Positions 24,191 through 32,685 of a stretch of 63,484 nucleotides of DNA are shown here, in pieces. This DNA is from a virus, in IMG/VR virus record IMGVR_UViG_3300018875_000006, positions 1-63,484 of that record; one strand, given 5' to 3'. Each line of letters starts with the position of its first letter. The stretch's first letter is position 1. The translations under genes and the position numbers were made by a program. Under the pieces are notes generated by a model. The model searched no databases and was not told where the DNA came from. It was given only the letters and a program-made list of their open reading frames with translations.

Positions 24191-25598
24191 CGGTCACCTC
24201 CGCAGCCGACGGCACCTCGCCCGCGCCGCCCAGCGCAGCCAGCCGCTTCATGAGCTGCCCGCCAGCCGCAGCGCCGGCGCTGCGGCGCCGTTCGGCCGCC
24301 ACCCGGCGCCGCTGGTCCTCAGACAGGCCCGCCATCTCCAGCACGACGTCGCCGTCGGCCGGCAGGATCCCGGCCTGAACCATCTTGACCGCGGCGTCCG
24401 TCTGGGCCGCGATCGTCGGGGTGGCAGGGTTCCGCCACACGCACTCGATGCGGCGTTCCTTCGGCGGCGGCTCGCCGTCCCGGAACCAGATCGCGAGCCG
24501 CATGGCGTCCCGATGCGTCGCCCCGAAGCGGCGGATCCGCCGTTCGGCCTTCTTCACCAGCATCGCCTCAGACGAGCGGATCGCGTCCGCCGAGGCCGGG
24601 TTGTCGCTGGTGTAACCCAGCATGTGCGGCGGCAGACCCAGCTGCGTCGCCATGATCCGCGCATACAGGTCAATGATCTTCGTCTGGCCGGACGGGTCAT
24701 GCGCCGCGAACTGGCCGACCGTCGGCACGTCACCGTTTTCGTCCCGTTCCAGCGCCAGCACGCGCCCGATGTACGTCTCCCACGCACTCTTGGCGTTGCC
24801 CTCAGCATCCTGGAAGGCGCTCTCCGACACACCCAGGATGTAGCGCTGCGGCGCCTGAAAGAACTCCGCGCCGACCTCGATGCCCATGAGCCGGCGGCAC
24901 GCCGCATCCGTGATCGACATGACCTCGGGCGTGATCTCCGACTTCCCGACCCGATCCGCGGTGCGCTGCCGGTTCGCCATCCGCAACACCGGCACGATCC
25001 CCAGATTGTGGATGTCACGGTCCAGGACTTCCCAGCCGCCATCGACCTCGGCCGCCAGGATCTTCTGGTTCGGGAGATCGAGCGTGACGATCCGGACCCC
25101 GTCCTCCACGGACTCGCGAAGCGCCGACGTCGCCATCCGAAGCCGCGCATCCCAGAACATCGTCATGTCCAGAGGACTTTCGAAGGTGATCAGCGGTGGG
25201 CCGTCACCCTCACCCGAGCCGACCGCCACGTACTCGCGGCCGTAGGTCAGCGCATCCAGATGCGCCAACGACGCCTCGTCGTACAAGTCGTTCGACTCAG
25301 CGATCTCCTCCAAGTCGGAGGCATCCGCGCCGTCCGCCCAGCGAAACGCCTCCAAGTCAAGACGCTGCTCCAGCGCCTCGACGCCGATACGCGGCCAGCC
25401 GATCACCGTGTGCAGGCCCTTGAGCTGCGGGGGAATCGCGATGCCGAGATCCCGCACAAGCTGCCCGCCGTTGAAGTACGCGTCCAGCAACTGCAGCTTG
25501 AAACGCTGCGACAGCAGATCCGAGCGCAGCGCCGTCAACAGGTCCAGCTCGTCCGGCGACAGCGACAGGAGCGGCAACTCGGGAATGACCGCAGTCAT
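24162..25598 (-). CDS. Portal protein
   Basis: 478 residues from ATG 25598, overlapping the terminase stop by ATGA. Family-typical pieces: LQLLDAYFNGGQLVRDLGIA, LVLE-like stretch in the clip, IHNLGIVPVLRMANR, and MATQLGLPPHMLGYTSDNPA with SADAIRSSEAMLVKKAERRI, seen in SPP1-type portals of actinophages. The dodecameric ring forms the DNA entry vertex. A longer frame extending into the terminase gene was not used. Confidence 0.92.
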   Translation of the reverse strand: MTAVIPELPLLSLSPDELDLLTALRSDLLSQRFKLQLLDAYFNGGQLVRDLGIAIPPQLKGLHTVIGWPRIGVEALEQRLDLEAFRWADGADASDLEEIAESNDLYDEASLAHLDALTYGREYVAVGSGEGDGPPLITFESPLDMTMFWDARLRMATSALRESVEDGVRIVTLDLPNQKILAAEVDGGWEVLDRDIHNLGIVPVLRMANRQRTADRVGKSEITPEVMSITDAACRRLMGIEVGAEFFQAPQRYILGVSESAFQDAEGNAKSAWETYIGRVLALERDENGDVPTVGQFAAHDPSGQTKIIDLYARIMATQLGLPPHMLGYTSDNPASADAIRSSEAMLVKKAERRIRRFGATHRDAMRLAIWFRDGEPPPKERRIECVWRNPATPTIAAQTDAAVKMVQAGILPADGDVVLEMAGLSEDQRRRVAAERRRSAGAAAGGQLMKRLAALGGAGEVPSAAEVTGGDDGLGQQ

Positions 25599-27268
25599 CG
25601 CAGCACCACCACCCTCCCAGCGCGCGCCTTCTTCTTGCCGAGCCCCTTGGCCAGCGCGTCGACCCGGCACTGCCACGCGAGGACCGCAGCCACAGCGGCA
25701 TCGATCTTGCGGGGTGACTCCGGATGCTCCTTGGCGATCTGGATACCGGACCGCGACTCGCGCCGCCGCGCGTTCAGGATGTGCCTCGTCAGAACGCTCG
25801 AACCGTCATGCGTCAGCTCCCCGTCCACGACCGACGAGCGGAACTTTTCCAGCGCCCGCACAATCTGCACCGCCCGTCCACCCGTCATCCACCACTCGAT
25901 CGGGTGCTGCATCGACGACTTCACCTTGAGGCGACGCCCATGCTTCGCCTCAAGAGCCGCGATGTGCGACTCCCACTTCGCCGGGTCCGCGTACATGCCG
26001 ACCACTCGGTAGTTCCGGAAGGCGTCCTCCACTGCGGCCAGAACCTCGACAGTGGGCACCTGCCAGTCGGCGCCGAACGGGCCATCCGGCTGCTCCCAGC
26101 AGCCCAGCAGGAAGAGGTGCCCATCCGACACGCGGCAGCCCACCAGTGCGGTCGCATCCGTCACCCCGCGCGAGCGTCGTCGCGAGCCATCGAAACCGAG
26201 AACGATCTCATCCCGGTCCCCGACAACCTTCTCCGGCGCCGCCACAGCCGCCCACTCCGGTTGGCTGATCCAGCCGTCCGTGGCGTGTGTGACCTGGTTG
26301 AGGTAGTAGCGGCGGGCATCCTGGGGATCCGTATCCGGGTCCCAGTACTCCGCCAGCAGGCGCCGCAGATTCACCCAGCCACCGTTGCGGTCCGCCGAGT
26401 CGCCGTAAGCCACTGCCAGCCCGTCCAGCAGCGAGCGCTCCTCGGCCGGGTCCGTATCTGCCGGCGCCTCACGATGGTCGAAGAGAAGGCCCTCGTCGAG
26501 CTTCAGCTTGCCTTCCTGCTGCTTCTTCCACGCCTCGAACGACCTCTCGGCTACAGACTCCTCTCCCGGGATAAAGGCGTTCGGCGTCTCGACGGAGCAG
26601 CCGTTCACCTTGCCCAAGTTGCGGCGGATCGTGGCAGCCAACTTCCGACCTCCGTTGGAGGGGATCCACGACTCCGTCTGGTCCATCGCCGAGAACACCG
26701 GTCGGAACCCCTCTCGGCTCGTGCCCGAGCTGGTGACGAACTCGATGCGTCCGCGAGGAACGTTGACGAAGCTCTCCATCGGCTCAATGTCGTAGGCGTC
26801 GAGCACGGGCCCGCCGCGCGCCATCTCCAGCAGCGGATCCCATGTGTTCGCCGTCTGATCTTCCGATACAGCGACGATCTGCACCTTCGCCTTGAACCCC
26901 AGCGAGGTCCAAGGGCGCCCGACCGGCTCCCCGTCCGCATCCCAGCCGTCCGGAACAACATCCGCCAGAGCCTCAGCAAGACACAGAGCTGCGACCAGAG
27001 GCGACTTCCCCCAGCCCTTCGGGCGCGAGAGAACGGCCCGCCGAATCTTGCGTCCGTTACGCAGAGCGCGCCCCCCGACGGCCGGCCCCTTGAAGTCGGG
27101 GTCGATCGCGTACAACTGCAGGACGAACATCGCCTGCTCATCGGTGAACTCCAGCGGCTCACCAGCAGCCGGGCCGTCCGGAACGATCAGGTTGTCCGCG
27201 ATCCAGCCCAGCACCTGGTAGCCGAGAGTCGGCACCTCTCCGGGATAGGAAGGTCCGCGCCAAGGCAT
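25595..27268 (-). CDS. Terminase large subunit
   Basis: 557 residues. The ATPase has Walker A SRPKGWGKSPL (81-91) and a Walker-B-like AMDQTESW (D197, E200). The nuclease domain has IVLGFDGSRRR (D361), VVGMYADPAKWE and RKIDAAVAAVLAW as its acidic sites. It packages DNA into the procapsid and cuts the concatemer. It is followed by portal and preceded at 5 bases by the small subunit. Confidence 0.95.
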   Translation of the reverse strand: MPWRGPSYPGEVPTLGYQVLGWIADNLIVPDGPAAGEPLEFTDEQAMFVLQLYAIDPDFKGPAVGGRALRNGRKIRRAVLSRPKGWGKSPLVAALCLAEALADVVPDGWDADGEPVGRPWTSLGFKAKVQIVAVSEDQTANTWDPLLEMARGGPVLDAYDIEPMESFVNVPRGRIEFVTSSGTSREGFRPVFSAMDQTESWIPSNGGRKLAATIRRNLGKVNGCSVETPNAFIPGEESVAERSFEAWKKQQEGKLKLDEGLLFDHREAPADTDPAEERSLLDGLAVAYGDSADRNGGWVNLRRLLAEYWDPDTDPQDARRYYLNQVTHATDGWISQPEWAAVAAPEKVVGDRDEIVLGFDGSRRRSRGVTDATALVGCRVSDGHLFLLGCWEQPDGPFGADWQVPTVEVLAAVEDAFRNYRVVGMYADPAKWESHIAALEAKHGRRLKVKSSMQHPIEWWMTGGRAVQIVRALEKFRSSVVDGELTHDGSSVLTRHILNARRRESRSGIQIAKEHPESPRKIDAAVAAVLAWQCRVDALAKGLGKKKARAGRVVVLR

Positions 27269-27272
27269 CGGA

Positions 27273-27761
27273 TCACCCCCCGGAAGACTTGCCCTCCTCG
27301 CCAGGCTTCACGACCCGCAGCTTCGCGTACCGGGCCTTCGCCGCCTCCGTACCCGACGACCCCTTACCGCCGTCAGCGTCATCAGCCTCCGCGAACGCCA
27401 TCCGAAGCCGCGCCCGGTCCTCCATCGTGGCGCCATGCTTCGCCACCCGAAGCCGCAGCTCCGCTGCCACCGACACGTCACCGCGCCAGAACCGGGCATG
27501 GATCAGCGCCGTGTCCAGCAGGAAGTCCCAGTCTGTGGATCCGAAGTGCTCCGCCTGCGGCGAGTCGATCCACATCTGCCACCACTCGCGCGTGCGCTCG
27601 GGCCAGATGAACTCGACCAGCTCGCCATCCTTCTCGATCCGGAAGTCGGGCAGCTCGGGCGCCTCGGCTCGCTCGAAGCGGAGGATCGTCTGCGGCTGCG
27701 CCTCCTTGTTCCGGCGCGCCCGGCGGGAGGGGTCCTTCGGGGCCGGCCCCACGCCTGCCAT
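27273..27761 (-). CDS. Terminase small subunit
   Basis: 162 residues, ATG with GGGAGGTGG upstream. Starts MAGVGPAPKDPSRRARRNK, a common opening of actinophage small terminases. The middle region (IWPERTREWWQMWIDSPQAE, then FGSTDWDFLLDTALIHARFW) forms the helical DNA-recognition/oligomerisation part. Acidic, low-complexity C-terminus. Recognises the packaging site and feeds DNA to the large subunit. Confidence 0.85.
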   Translation of the reverse strand: MAGVGPAPKDPSRRARRNKEAQPQTILRFERAEAPELPDFRIEKDGELVEFIWPERTREWWQMWIDSPQAEHFGSTDWDFLLDTALIHARFWRGDVSVAAELRLRVAKHGATMEDRARLRMAFAEADDADGGKGSSGTEAAKARYAKLRVVKPGEEGKSSGG

Positions 27762-27858
27762 TCAGACCACCTCCCAGAATCCCAGACCCGTACAGAAGGA
27801 CAGCGGCAATACGTCCCCGATCCGGAAAGATCATGGGAGGGGGTTTTCCCCCAGGTGA

Positions 27859-28398
27859 TCATGAGAGCTTGATCGGCTCGACTTGATCGATGATCTTGTC
27901 ACACTTGCGGCTGTTGCATCCCAGGTGGGCGCTCTGCACGTTGGCCATGCTGTGAGCTCCTCCCAGCGCGAGCGGAACGACGTGATCCACTGACGCACTC
28001 ATCGGGTCTGGCCACGCGACCTCAGGGTCGATGGGTAGACCGCACAGCTGGCATGTCCATCCGTCCCTGGCGTGCACAGTGGCCGGCACGACAAGCTCAC
28101 CCTGGCTCGCCTGCTCAACCCTCATGCGTCGGCGCGCATCGTAGGCTGCTGCAGCTGCTGGGTAGAGCTGCCTCCAGTGGCCACGCTCCTCGCGCCTCTG
28201 CCTGTGGTACACGCGCTGGGCTTCACCGTGCTTGTGGCTGGTGTACCACTGGCCATGCTCAGCCTGGTACTCACGCTGCCACTTGCGCATGCGCTCAGCG
28301 TTGAAGGCCCGCTTACAGTCGGGCTTCCCGCACTGCTTGCGCCTCGGGTTGGTCATGGGATCGCTGCAGTAGGGACAGGCTCGCGTAGCCTGGGTCAT
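27859..28398 (-). CDS. HNH endonuclease with N-terminal zinc finger
   Basis: 179 residues, ATG with AGGAGCG upstream. The N-terminal finger is CPYCSDPMTNPRRKQCGKPD (plus C), followed by a long basic helix. The C-terminal HNH domain spans about 105-175: RDGWTCQLCGLPIDPEV, SVDHVVPLALGGAHSMANVQ, HLGCNSRKCDK, with DH, N and H plus two CxxC pairs. HNH nucleases next to terminase are often needed for packaging cleavage in cos phages. A free-standing homing nuclease is the alternative. Confidence 0.88.
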   Translation of the reverse strand: MTQATRACPYCSDPMTNPRRKQCGKPDCKRAFNAERMRKWQREYQAEHGQWYTSHKHGEAQRVYHRQRREERGHWRQLYPAAAAAYDARRRMRVEQASQGELVVPATVHARDGWTCQLCGLPIDPEVAWPDPMSASVDHVVPLALGGAHSMANVQSAHLGCNSRKCDKIIDQVEPIKLS

Positions 28399-28528
28399 GT
28401 CGCTCCTGTCGTGTCAGGGTCGGCCATTGCCCCGGGAGCGTTGGCCCGCTCGCCGGGGCTTCATCTTCCCAACCGACACTGACAGCGGCGCCGTCTTCAT
28501 CGGCTCCGGCCCACATTGCGTCGGTCAC
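28313..28528 (-). CDS. Doubtful small ORF overlapping the HNH gene
   Basis: 71 codons from GTG 28528 that run into the HNH gene in another frame. Only the first ~43 codons are outside other genes, and they read as an acidic, unremarkable peptide. It is listed because it would fill the gap 28399-28496. A short untranslated gap is equally possible. Confidence 0.25.
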   Translation of the reverse strand: MTDAMWAGADEDGAAVSVGWEDEAPASGPTLPGQWPTLTRQERHDPGYASLSLLQRSHDQPEAQAVREARL

Positions 28529-28721
28529 CGGGCCAGACGCCGGTTCGTTCGCGGTGGATGCGGGCGCAGTAGCCCTTCGCCCGGGCGCCGAGGTACTTGT
28601 GCAGCTGCCTCGTGCACCTGGTGTAGTCGCCGGGCGAGCCCCACCTGATCTTGGCCGCGCCTCGGCCTTGGCCCCAGTACCGCTTCAGCGTCGCGGCGCT
28701 GCCGCCCTTGCTCCTTGCCAC
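28497..28721 (-). CDS. Conserved small basic protein near terminase (74 aa)
   Basis: GTG start. The sequence GGSAATLKRYWGQGRGAAKI, RWGSPGDYTRCTRQLHKYLG and AKGYCARIHRERTGVWPGD matches a hypothetical family I recall as very common near terminase genes in actinophages. Basic, with two cysteines and a WxPGD motif. Possibly DNA-binding. Function unknown. Confidence 0.75.
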   Translation of the reverse strand: MARSKGGSAATLKRYWGQGRGAAKIRWGSPGDYTRCTRQLHKYLGARAKGYCARIHRERTGVWPGDRRNVGRSR

Positions 28722-28727
28722 AGTGGA

Positions 28728-28934
28728 TCACTCCTCGTGTGGCGCGGGCTCCTGTTCGTCTACCCGCTGGATGGACGCTCCTTGCCCGCTGGGGATGGCG
28801 AGGCAGACGCCTCGGTCGTCGGCGAGGATGGCCCAGCCGGCTTCGAACGTGAGGGTAAGGGCGGGGTCCTCGACAAGGACGTCGTCCCGGCGTTGATCGC
28901 GGGGGTGGACGATGAGATAGGCCGGCATCTTCAC
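28728..28934 (-). CDS. Small beta-rich hypothetical protein (68 aa)
   Basis: ATG start overlapping the next upstream gene (second HNH) by ATGA. The sequence alternates strands: PAYLIVHPRDQRRDDVLVED, LTLTFEAGWAILADDRGVCL. It resembles a small SH3-like barrel. No family recognised. Confidence 0.6.
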   Translation of the reverse strand: MKMPAYLIVHPRDQRRDDVLVEDPALTLTFEAGWAILADDRGVCLAIPSGQGASIQRVDEQEPAPHEE

Positions 28935-29224
28935 CTCAGCCCAGGGTGTTGTTCGGGTGGCCGCTTCCGTCCGGGCCGGGGGGTGGCGCGCTGGGCAGCG
29001 TTCCCTTCAGCGCTGGACTTGCGGTCGTGGCATGGGCCGCAGACGCCTTGGAGTCCTTGCTCGCTGTGGTCGTCGGCCTTGGCCACGATGTGGTCGCAGC
29101 GGGTCGAGGGGCGCACGCCGCACAGCTTGCAGATGGGATCGCGCTCCAGGATGCGGGCCCGGATCCTTGCCCAGCCGGACGGGAGCCGGGCCTTGCGATC
29201 CGAGCCCTGCCAGCCGCCGCTCAT
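28931..29224 (-). CDS. Second HNH endonuclease
   Basis: 97 residues. Compact HNH: SGWARIRARILERDPICKLC, then STRCDHIVAKADDHSEQG, LQGVCGPCHDRKSSAEG, with two CxxC zinc pairs, the DH motif and the terminal H. This is the form often found just upstream of terminase genes and proposed to act with them in packaging. ATGA overlaps at both ends place it firmly in the operon. Confidence 0.88.
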   Translation of the reverse strand: MSGGWQGSDRKARLPSGWARIRARILERDPICKLCGVRPSTRCDHIVAKADDHSEQGLQGVCGPCHDRKSSAEGNAAQRATPRPGRKRPPEQHPGLR

Positions 29225-29682
29225 GACGCGCTGGCGTCTTGTTCCCGTGTGGTGTCAACCTGCTCCCGCATGCCGCGGGCAGCATTGACGATGTCGTCCC
29301 AGTCGAGCAGTCGGTCCAGGCCGAGCGCGTCGGTCAGGTTGGCCTTGCGCAGCTCCTCAATGGCGTAGCGCTTGTCCATGAACGCCTTGAGCTTTTCCTC
29401 GGCTCGCATGGCTCGCTCGTTCGCGCGAGGCGTTTCGGCCTGTTCCTCCGCTTCACCGAGGTAGGCGGTGAGGTCGTTCGCCGGGATATCGACGGCCTCC
29501 TCGAAGACGAGGACGGCGCGGGCGCCGATTTTTTTGGCGATGCTCTCGAACTGGTCGACGGGCTCGGGCTGGTCGGACCCGAGGATGTAGCGCTGCGGCA
29601 CATACTGGTCGACGACGAGGACGAACGGCGGCCGGTCGTCGTTGGCGCCTTCGGGGAGTTCGAGTATCTGCAGGCGCGCCAT
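29221..29682 (-). CDS. Hypothetical protein with alpha-beta head and coiled coil (153 aa)
   Basis: Coupled by ATGA on both sides. The N-terminal half has PPFVLVVDQYVPQRYILG and AKKIGARAVLVFEEAVDIP, strands of an alpha-beta fold. The second half is helical and charged (RAMRAEEKLKAFMDKRYAIE). No known family. It may be a packaging or structural accessory, judging only by its place before terminase. Confidence 0.6.
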   Translation of the reverse strand: MARLQILELPEGANDDRPPFVLVVDQYVPQRYILGSDQPEPVDQFESIAKKIGARAVLVFEEAVDIPANDLTAYLGEAEEQAETPRANERAMRAEEKLKAFMDKRYAIEELRKANLTDALGLDRLLDWDDIVNAARGMREQVDTTREQDASAS

Positions 29683-29870
29683 CAGCCGGTCACCGCCTTG
29701 GGCTCCTCGACGAGAACGATGCTGAGAACGTTCCCCTCCGGGACGTAGGCGACCACGCGGCCGTTGGCGTCGTGGAAGCGGTAGTCGTCTCCGTCGATGC
29801 TCTTGTCGACCCTGGCGGCGTGAACGGTCTCCTCGTCGCCGGTGAGGTAGTTGATCGTGTAGCGGGCCAT
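29682..29870 (-). CDS. Small beta-barrel-like protein (62 aa)
   Basis: From ATG 29870; a longer frame in the track region extends into the methyltransferase gene and is spurious. The sequence ARYTINYLTGDEETVHAARV, DKSIDGDDYRFHDANGRVVA, YVPEGNVLSIVLVEE is a five-strand pattern typical of small phage proteins with an SH3/PH-like fold. ATGA overlap with the next gene. Confidence 0.6.
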   Translation of the reverse strand: MARYTINYLTGDEETVHAARVDKSIDGDDYRFHDANGRVVAYVPEGNVLSIVLVEEPKAVTG

Positions 29871-29895
29871 GGGCGCGGGCCTTTCGTGTCGGGGG

Positions 29896-30441
29896 TCAGG
29901 TGCGGCGGCTCCACCACCACACGCCGAGCGTGTCACCGCGCATCGACTCGACCCGGCCGCCGAGTTTGGCAAGGACGGAGTCCATGTCGTTGGCGTCCCA
30001 GTGGTGGACGTGCTCTTCGTGGGGGTTGCCGTCGACTTCGCCCTGTGGGGCTTCGACGATCGGCAGGCTGACGAGGATGTTCCACGCCCCGGCCGCCTCC
30101 GCCTTGCGCAGCAGGTCGATGGCGTCTCCGCGGGCCATGTGCTCCAGGACGTCACCGAAAATCACGAGGTCCCGATAGAACAGGTGGTCGGATGCGACGC
30201 GGGCATCGAGGTTGTGCACCTCGTCGTACATGTCCTTGCGCTTGGCCGTGTTCTTCAGCCCGTACTTGCGGATGTAAGGCTTGTGGACCTCGATGGCCGT
30301 CCACCACACGCCGTGGTGTGCGGGCCGGAACAGCTTGGCGTAGGTGCCTTCGCCGGGGCCGACGTCGCACACAGTGTCGGGGCGGGCATGCTTGAACCGT
30401 GCCAGGGACCAGTCCTTACCCTCGGCGATGCTGGTCGGCAT
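29896..30441 (-). CDS. SAM-dependent methyltransferase (class I)
   Basis: 181 residues. Motif I is TVCDVGPGEGTYAKLF near residue 23; WWTAIEVHKPYIRKYG gives the acidic motif II, and LVIFGDVLEHMARGDAIDLL motif IV, followed by WNILVSLPIVEAP. The core Rossmann fold is complete. No target-recognition domain for DNA is present, so a small molecule, sugar, or protein substrate is likelier than DNA. It sits between structural genes, so it may modify virion glycans with the glycosyltransferase; that link is inference. Confidence 0.8.
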   Translation of the reverse strand: MPTSIAEGKDWSLARFKHARPDTVCDVGPGEGTYAKLFRPAHHGVWWTAIEVHKPYIRKYGLKNTAKRKDMYDEVHNLDARVASDHLFYRDLVIFGDVLEHMARGDAIDLLRKAEAAGAWNILVSLPIVEAPQGEVDGNPHEEHVHHWDANDMDSVLAKLGGRVESMRGDTLGVWWWSRRT

Positions 30442-30450
30442 GGTGGTCTC

Positions 30451-30768
30451 CTAATAGACGGTGAGCATTCCTGCCCGGTAGACGGGCGCCTCGGTGCCTG
30501 CCGCCCACGTCAGCCACACCCGGTAGTCGCCGGGCACCAAAGTGACGGCGCCGCCGTTCGGGCCGACGAGGATCCGAGCGTGCGGCGCGGCCCACTCCCC
30601 TGTCAGCCAGTCCTCGGCGGCGGGATTGTCGGTGATCGATGCAGCCAGGAAAGCAAACTTGGGCGGGGCGGCCAGGGTGATGGCACTGCCTGCAGCCATC
30701 GATACGGCGGTGACTCGCACGTACTCGGTGCTGGCGGCGGCTATCTCCACGGCCGGCTCACCACCCAT
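30451..30768 (-). CDS. Structural/decoration-like hypothetical protein (105 aa)
   Basis: ATG start, overlapping the upstream gene by 28 bases. Recurrent actinophage pattern: ASTEYVRVTAVSMAAGSAIT, PKFAFLAAS, AAEDWLTGEWAAPHARILVG, PGDYRVWLTWAAGTEAPVYR, ending in AGMLTVY. I recall this as a common protein of unknown function in tail-fibre neighbourhoods. A beta-sandwich is likely. Confidence 0.6.
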   Translation of the reverse strand: MGGEPAVEIAAASTEYVRVTAVSMAAGSAITLAAPPKFAFLAASITDNPAAEDWLTGEWAAPHARILVGPNGGAVTLVPGDYRVWLTWAAGTEAPVYRAGMLTVY

Positions 30769-31574
30769 CCGCTCGATGGAGTTCCGACGAGGGTGTCAAT
30801 GTCGGTGATCAGGTCGGCGTCACCGGATGCGGTGGCGTGGGTGTCGAGGTTGCCGCTGCCGGTTGCGTAGTACACGGCTCGGGCTGTCGCCGAGGTGTTC
30901 GTGTCGAGGCTGCCGAAGCCGACGCCGACAGCGGTGTGCTGTGCGGCGGCGGTGACGGTGACGTCGAGTCCGCCGGAGCCTGTCCCGTTGTGGGTGGCGC
31001 CATTGGCGAGGGTGTTGAAAAGGTCGAATTCGGCGTAGTCGGCTGTGCCGGCGTCGCGGTGGGCGCTCATGTCGAGTGCGCACGTGTCGACCGCGGCGGT
31101 GATCCATGCCGGAGTGGCGAGGGTGCGCCGGTTCGTCCATGTGGTGCCGTCGGGTGATGTGTCCCAGTAGAGGTTGGTGCCGTCCTCGCGCAGGCGCAGG
31201 AACGCGTGCGCGACCGGGTCGAAGGCGATCTCGACGGCCGCCGGGTCGAAGTAGCCGCTGTCGGACTGCATCCGCAGCAGGCTGCCGACGGCCTTCACGG
31301 TGAACCCTACGCGGGTGCCCGCGTTGTCGCCGTTGACGAGGACGCCGCAGTACGCCTCGGTCGCGCCGGCAGGGGACGGCACGGTGACGACCTTCACGAA
31401 GAAGCTCGCACCGGCCATCGTCCAGCTGTACGCGGTCTGGTAGCCGGCGAACCCGGTCGTGCAGGGCACACGGGCCCGGCCGCCTGTCTCCGTGACGCCG
31501 CCGTAGCTGTTGCCCCAGTCGGGTGCGATCGCGCCGTCGTTGAAGTTGTCGATCAGGGTAGACAGGCTGGGCAC
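30741..31574 (-). CDS. Lectin-like tail fibre/appendage protein
   Basis: 277 residues, GTG start. The N-terminal 190 residues look like a concanavalin/laminin-G jelly roll: LIDNFNDGAIAPDWGNSYGG, then VEIAFDPVAHAFLRLREDGT, LYWDTSPDGTTWTNRRTLAT and CALDMSAHRDAGTADYAEFD. The rest is low-complexity, Thr/Ala/Gly-rich with repeated THNGTGSGGLDV / ATGSGNLDTHATA units. Such proteins bind surface glycans. Unusually, it is encoded before terminase rather than with the tail genes. Confidence 0.65.
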   Translation of the reverse strand: MPSLSTLIDNFNDGAIAPDWGNSYGGVTETGGRARVPCTTGFAGYQTAYSWTMAGASFFVKVVTVPSPAGATEAYCGVLVNGDNAGTRVGFTVKAVGSLLRMQSDSGYFDPAAVEIAFDPVAHAFLRLREDGTNLYWDTSPDGTTWTNRRTLATPAWITAAVDTCALDMSAHRDAGTADYAEFDLFNTLANGATHNGTGSGGLDVTVTAAAQHTAVGVGFGSLDTNTSATARAVYYATGSGNLDTHATASGDADLITDIDTLVGTPSSGWVVSRPWR

Positions 31575-31586
31575 CGGCGCCTCCGA

Positions 31587-31979
31587 TCAGGATGACGTCC
31601 AGGTCCAGCCGCCCGCGGCGACCCGGAACTCGTCGCCGGCCGAGACGGTCTTCGGCGCGTCGAACAGCCCGTAGGACCAACGGACGGGGGTGCCGGCGGA
31701 GTCCCAGATCTCCCAGCCGACAACCGTGCACGCGGGCATCCCGGTGAACGACAGGTCAGCACTGTTGGACACGGACCCGTTGACCGCGGCAGCGACGGTG
31801 AGCGTCTTCCGGCTGTAGGAGCCGCCGGTAACCTCGGTGCCCTCGGTCGCATCGGTGCCGTTCGCGGTGGTCAGCGCCATCCGCAGCGGCAGTGTGGGCC
31901 CGGTCGCCGCCGTCCCGAAAAGCCAGTCCGTGACCCGATTCTCGGCGGTGTTCGTCAGGTTGTCCGCGATGGGACTCAC
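31587..31979 (-). CDS. Tail fibre-like protein (130 aa)
   Basis: GTG start. Pattern PIADNLTNTAENRVTDWLFG, LPLRMALTTANGTDATEGTE, VTGGSYSRKTLTVAAAVNGS, TVVGWEIWDSAGTPVRWSYG, VSAGDEFRVAAGGWTWT is the common small tail-fibre family of siphophages, where it supplies a trimeric beta domain. It is the first structural-type gene at the head of the late operon. Confidence 0.75.
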   Translation of the reverse strand: MSPIADNLTNTAENRVTDWLFGTAATGPTLPLRMALTTANGTDATEGTEVTGGSYSRKTLTVAAAVNGSVSNSADLSFTGMPACTVVGWEIWDSAGTPVRWSYGLFDAPKTVSAGDEFRVAAGGWTWTSS

Positions 31980-32033
31980 CCCCTTGTGGAAGCCCCGCCG
32001 TCCGGGACGGGGGTGGCACGGACGGCGGGACGA

Positions 32034-32291
32034 TCAGGCGGCGCGGCGGCTCGGGGTCATCGAGCGGCGGAGGTAGTAGCTGGTCCCCTCCGGCGGCACT
32101 GCCCTAGCCGCAGGGTCACGCACATCTCTGCGACCGCTCCATTCGCAGGGGAGCATCGAGCTCTCCTCCAACAGCATCAGCTGATCCAGCTCGGCTCCTG
32201 TGAAGGTCGCTTTGACCAGCTGCCGGAAGCGGGCGGCAAGAATGCCCTTGGGGCGCCAGCCGCAGGCTTCGCAAGAGTCCATGGCGGTCAC
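32034..32291 (-). CDS. Small hypothetical protein with Cys pairs (85 aa)
   Basis: The N-terminus MDSCEACGWRPKGILAARF carries a CxxC, followed by FTGAELDQLMLLEESSM and a Cys-Trp. The Arg-rich C-terminus could contact nucleic acid. Not recognised. It starts 4 bases after the HTH gene ends, so both are co-transcribed. Confidence 0.55.
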   Translation of the reverse strand: MTAMDSCEACGWRPKGILAARFRQLVKATFTGAELDQLMLLEESSMLPCEWSGRRDVRDPAARAVPPEGTSYYLRRSMTPSRRAA

Positions 32292-32295
32292 CTCC

Positions 32296-32523
32296 TCAGG
32301 CGGCGCGGGCGCCGGCGGGCAACGGTGGCGGCTTGCCGGGCTCCAGCAGCTCGCGCGTGTACTCGTCGCGGCGCGCCTTCGGCAGGTCGAAGACGAGGTA
32401 GCCCGCGGTCTTGCCGCGGCCGGTCTTGCTGATGCGACCTTCGGAGGCCCAGCGCCAGATGGTGCCGACGGGCACGCCCGCGTAGTAGGCGGCGTCGGAG
32501 GCGGATACGTAGCCGGGGGGCAT
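32296..32523 (-). CDS. MerR/excisionase-type HTH protein (75 aa)
   Basis: ATG 32523 with GGGGAGGTGACC in front; a longer frame would start within the intergenic region. YVSASDAAYYAGVPVGTIWR and WASEGRISKTGRGKTAGYL form the HTH_17 fold of Xis/Alpa-type proteins. It is the first gene downstream of the late-region leader, so it may regulate late transcription. It is distinct from the excisionase at 61768. Confidence 0.75.
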   Translation of the reverse strand: MPPGYVSASDAAYYAGVPVGTIWRWASEGRISKTGRGKTAGYLVFDLPKARRDEYTRELLEPGKPPPLPAGARAA

Positions 32524-32685
32524 GGTCACCTCCCCTGGAAATGGCGAGAGGCCCACCGATGTGGCGGGCCTCAAAGCGCACGAAGGCTATCTGAGCAGAT
32601 CTTGGCTTCGCTCCTGCTGATCTGTCAAGTCCTCAACTACCTCAGTAGTCGACTTCAGGGCTCGTGGTAGCTGGGGATCAGAGGG
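32524..32685 (-). promoter_or_regulatory. Candidate late-operon leader/promoter region
   Basis: On the - strand TTGACA occurs at 32628-32623, inside an inverted repeat of GCAGATC/GATCTGT, and a GAGGCCC/GGGCCTC hairpin lies between it and the HTH start. No good -10 at 17 bp is seen. The lower local GC suggests regulation, but the exact promoter is uncertain. Confidence 0.35.

Noticed and set aside
24513-27610. Long + strand open frames (about 500 and 630 codons)
   Set aside because: They mirror portal and terminase on the other strand and are rich in Arg/His/Pro without any motif.
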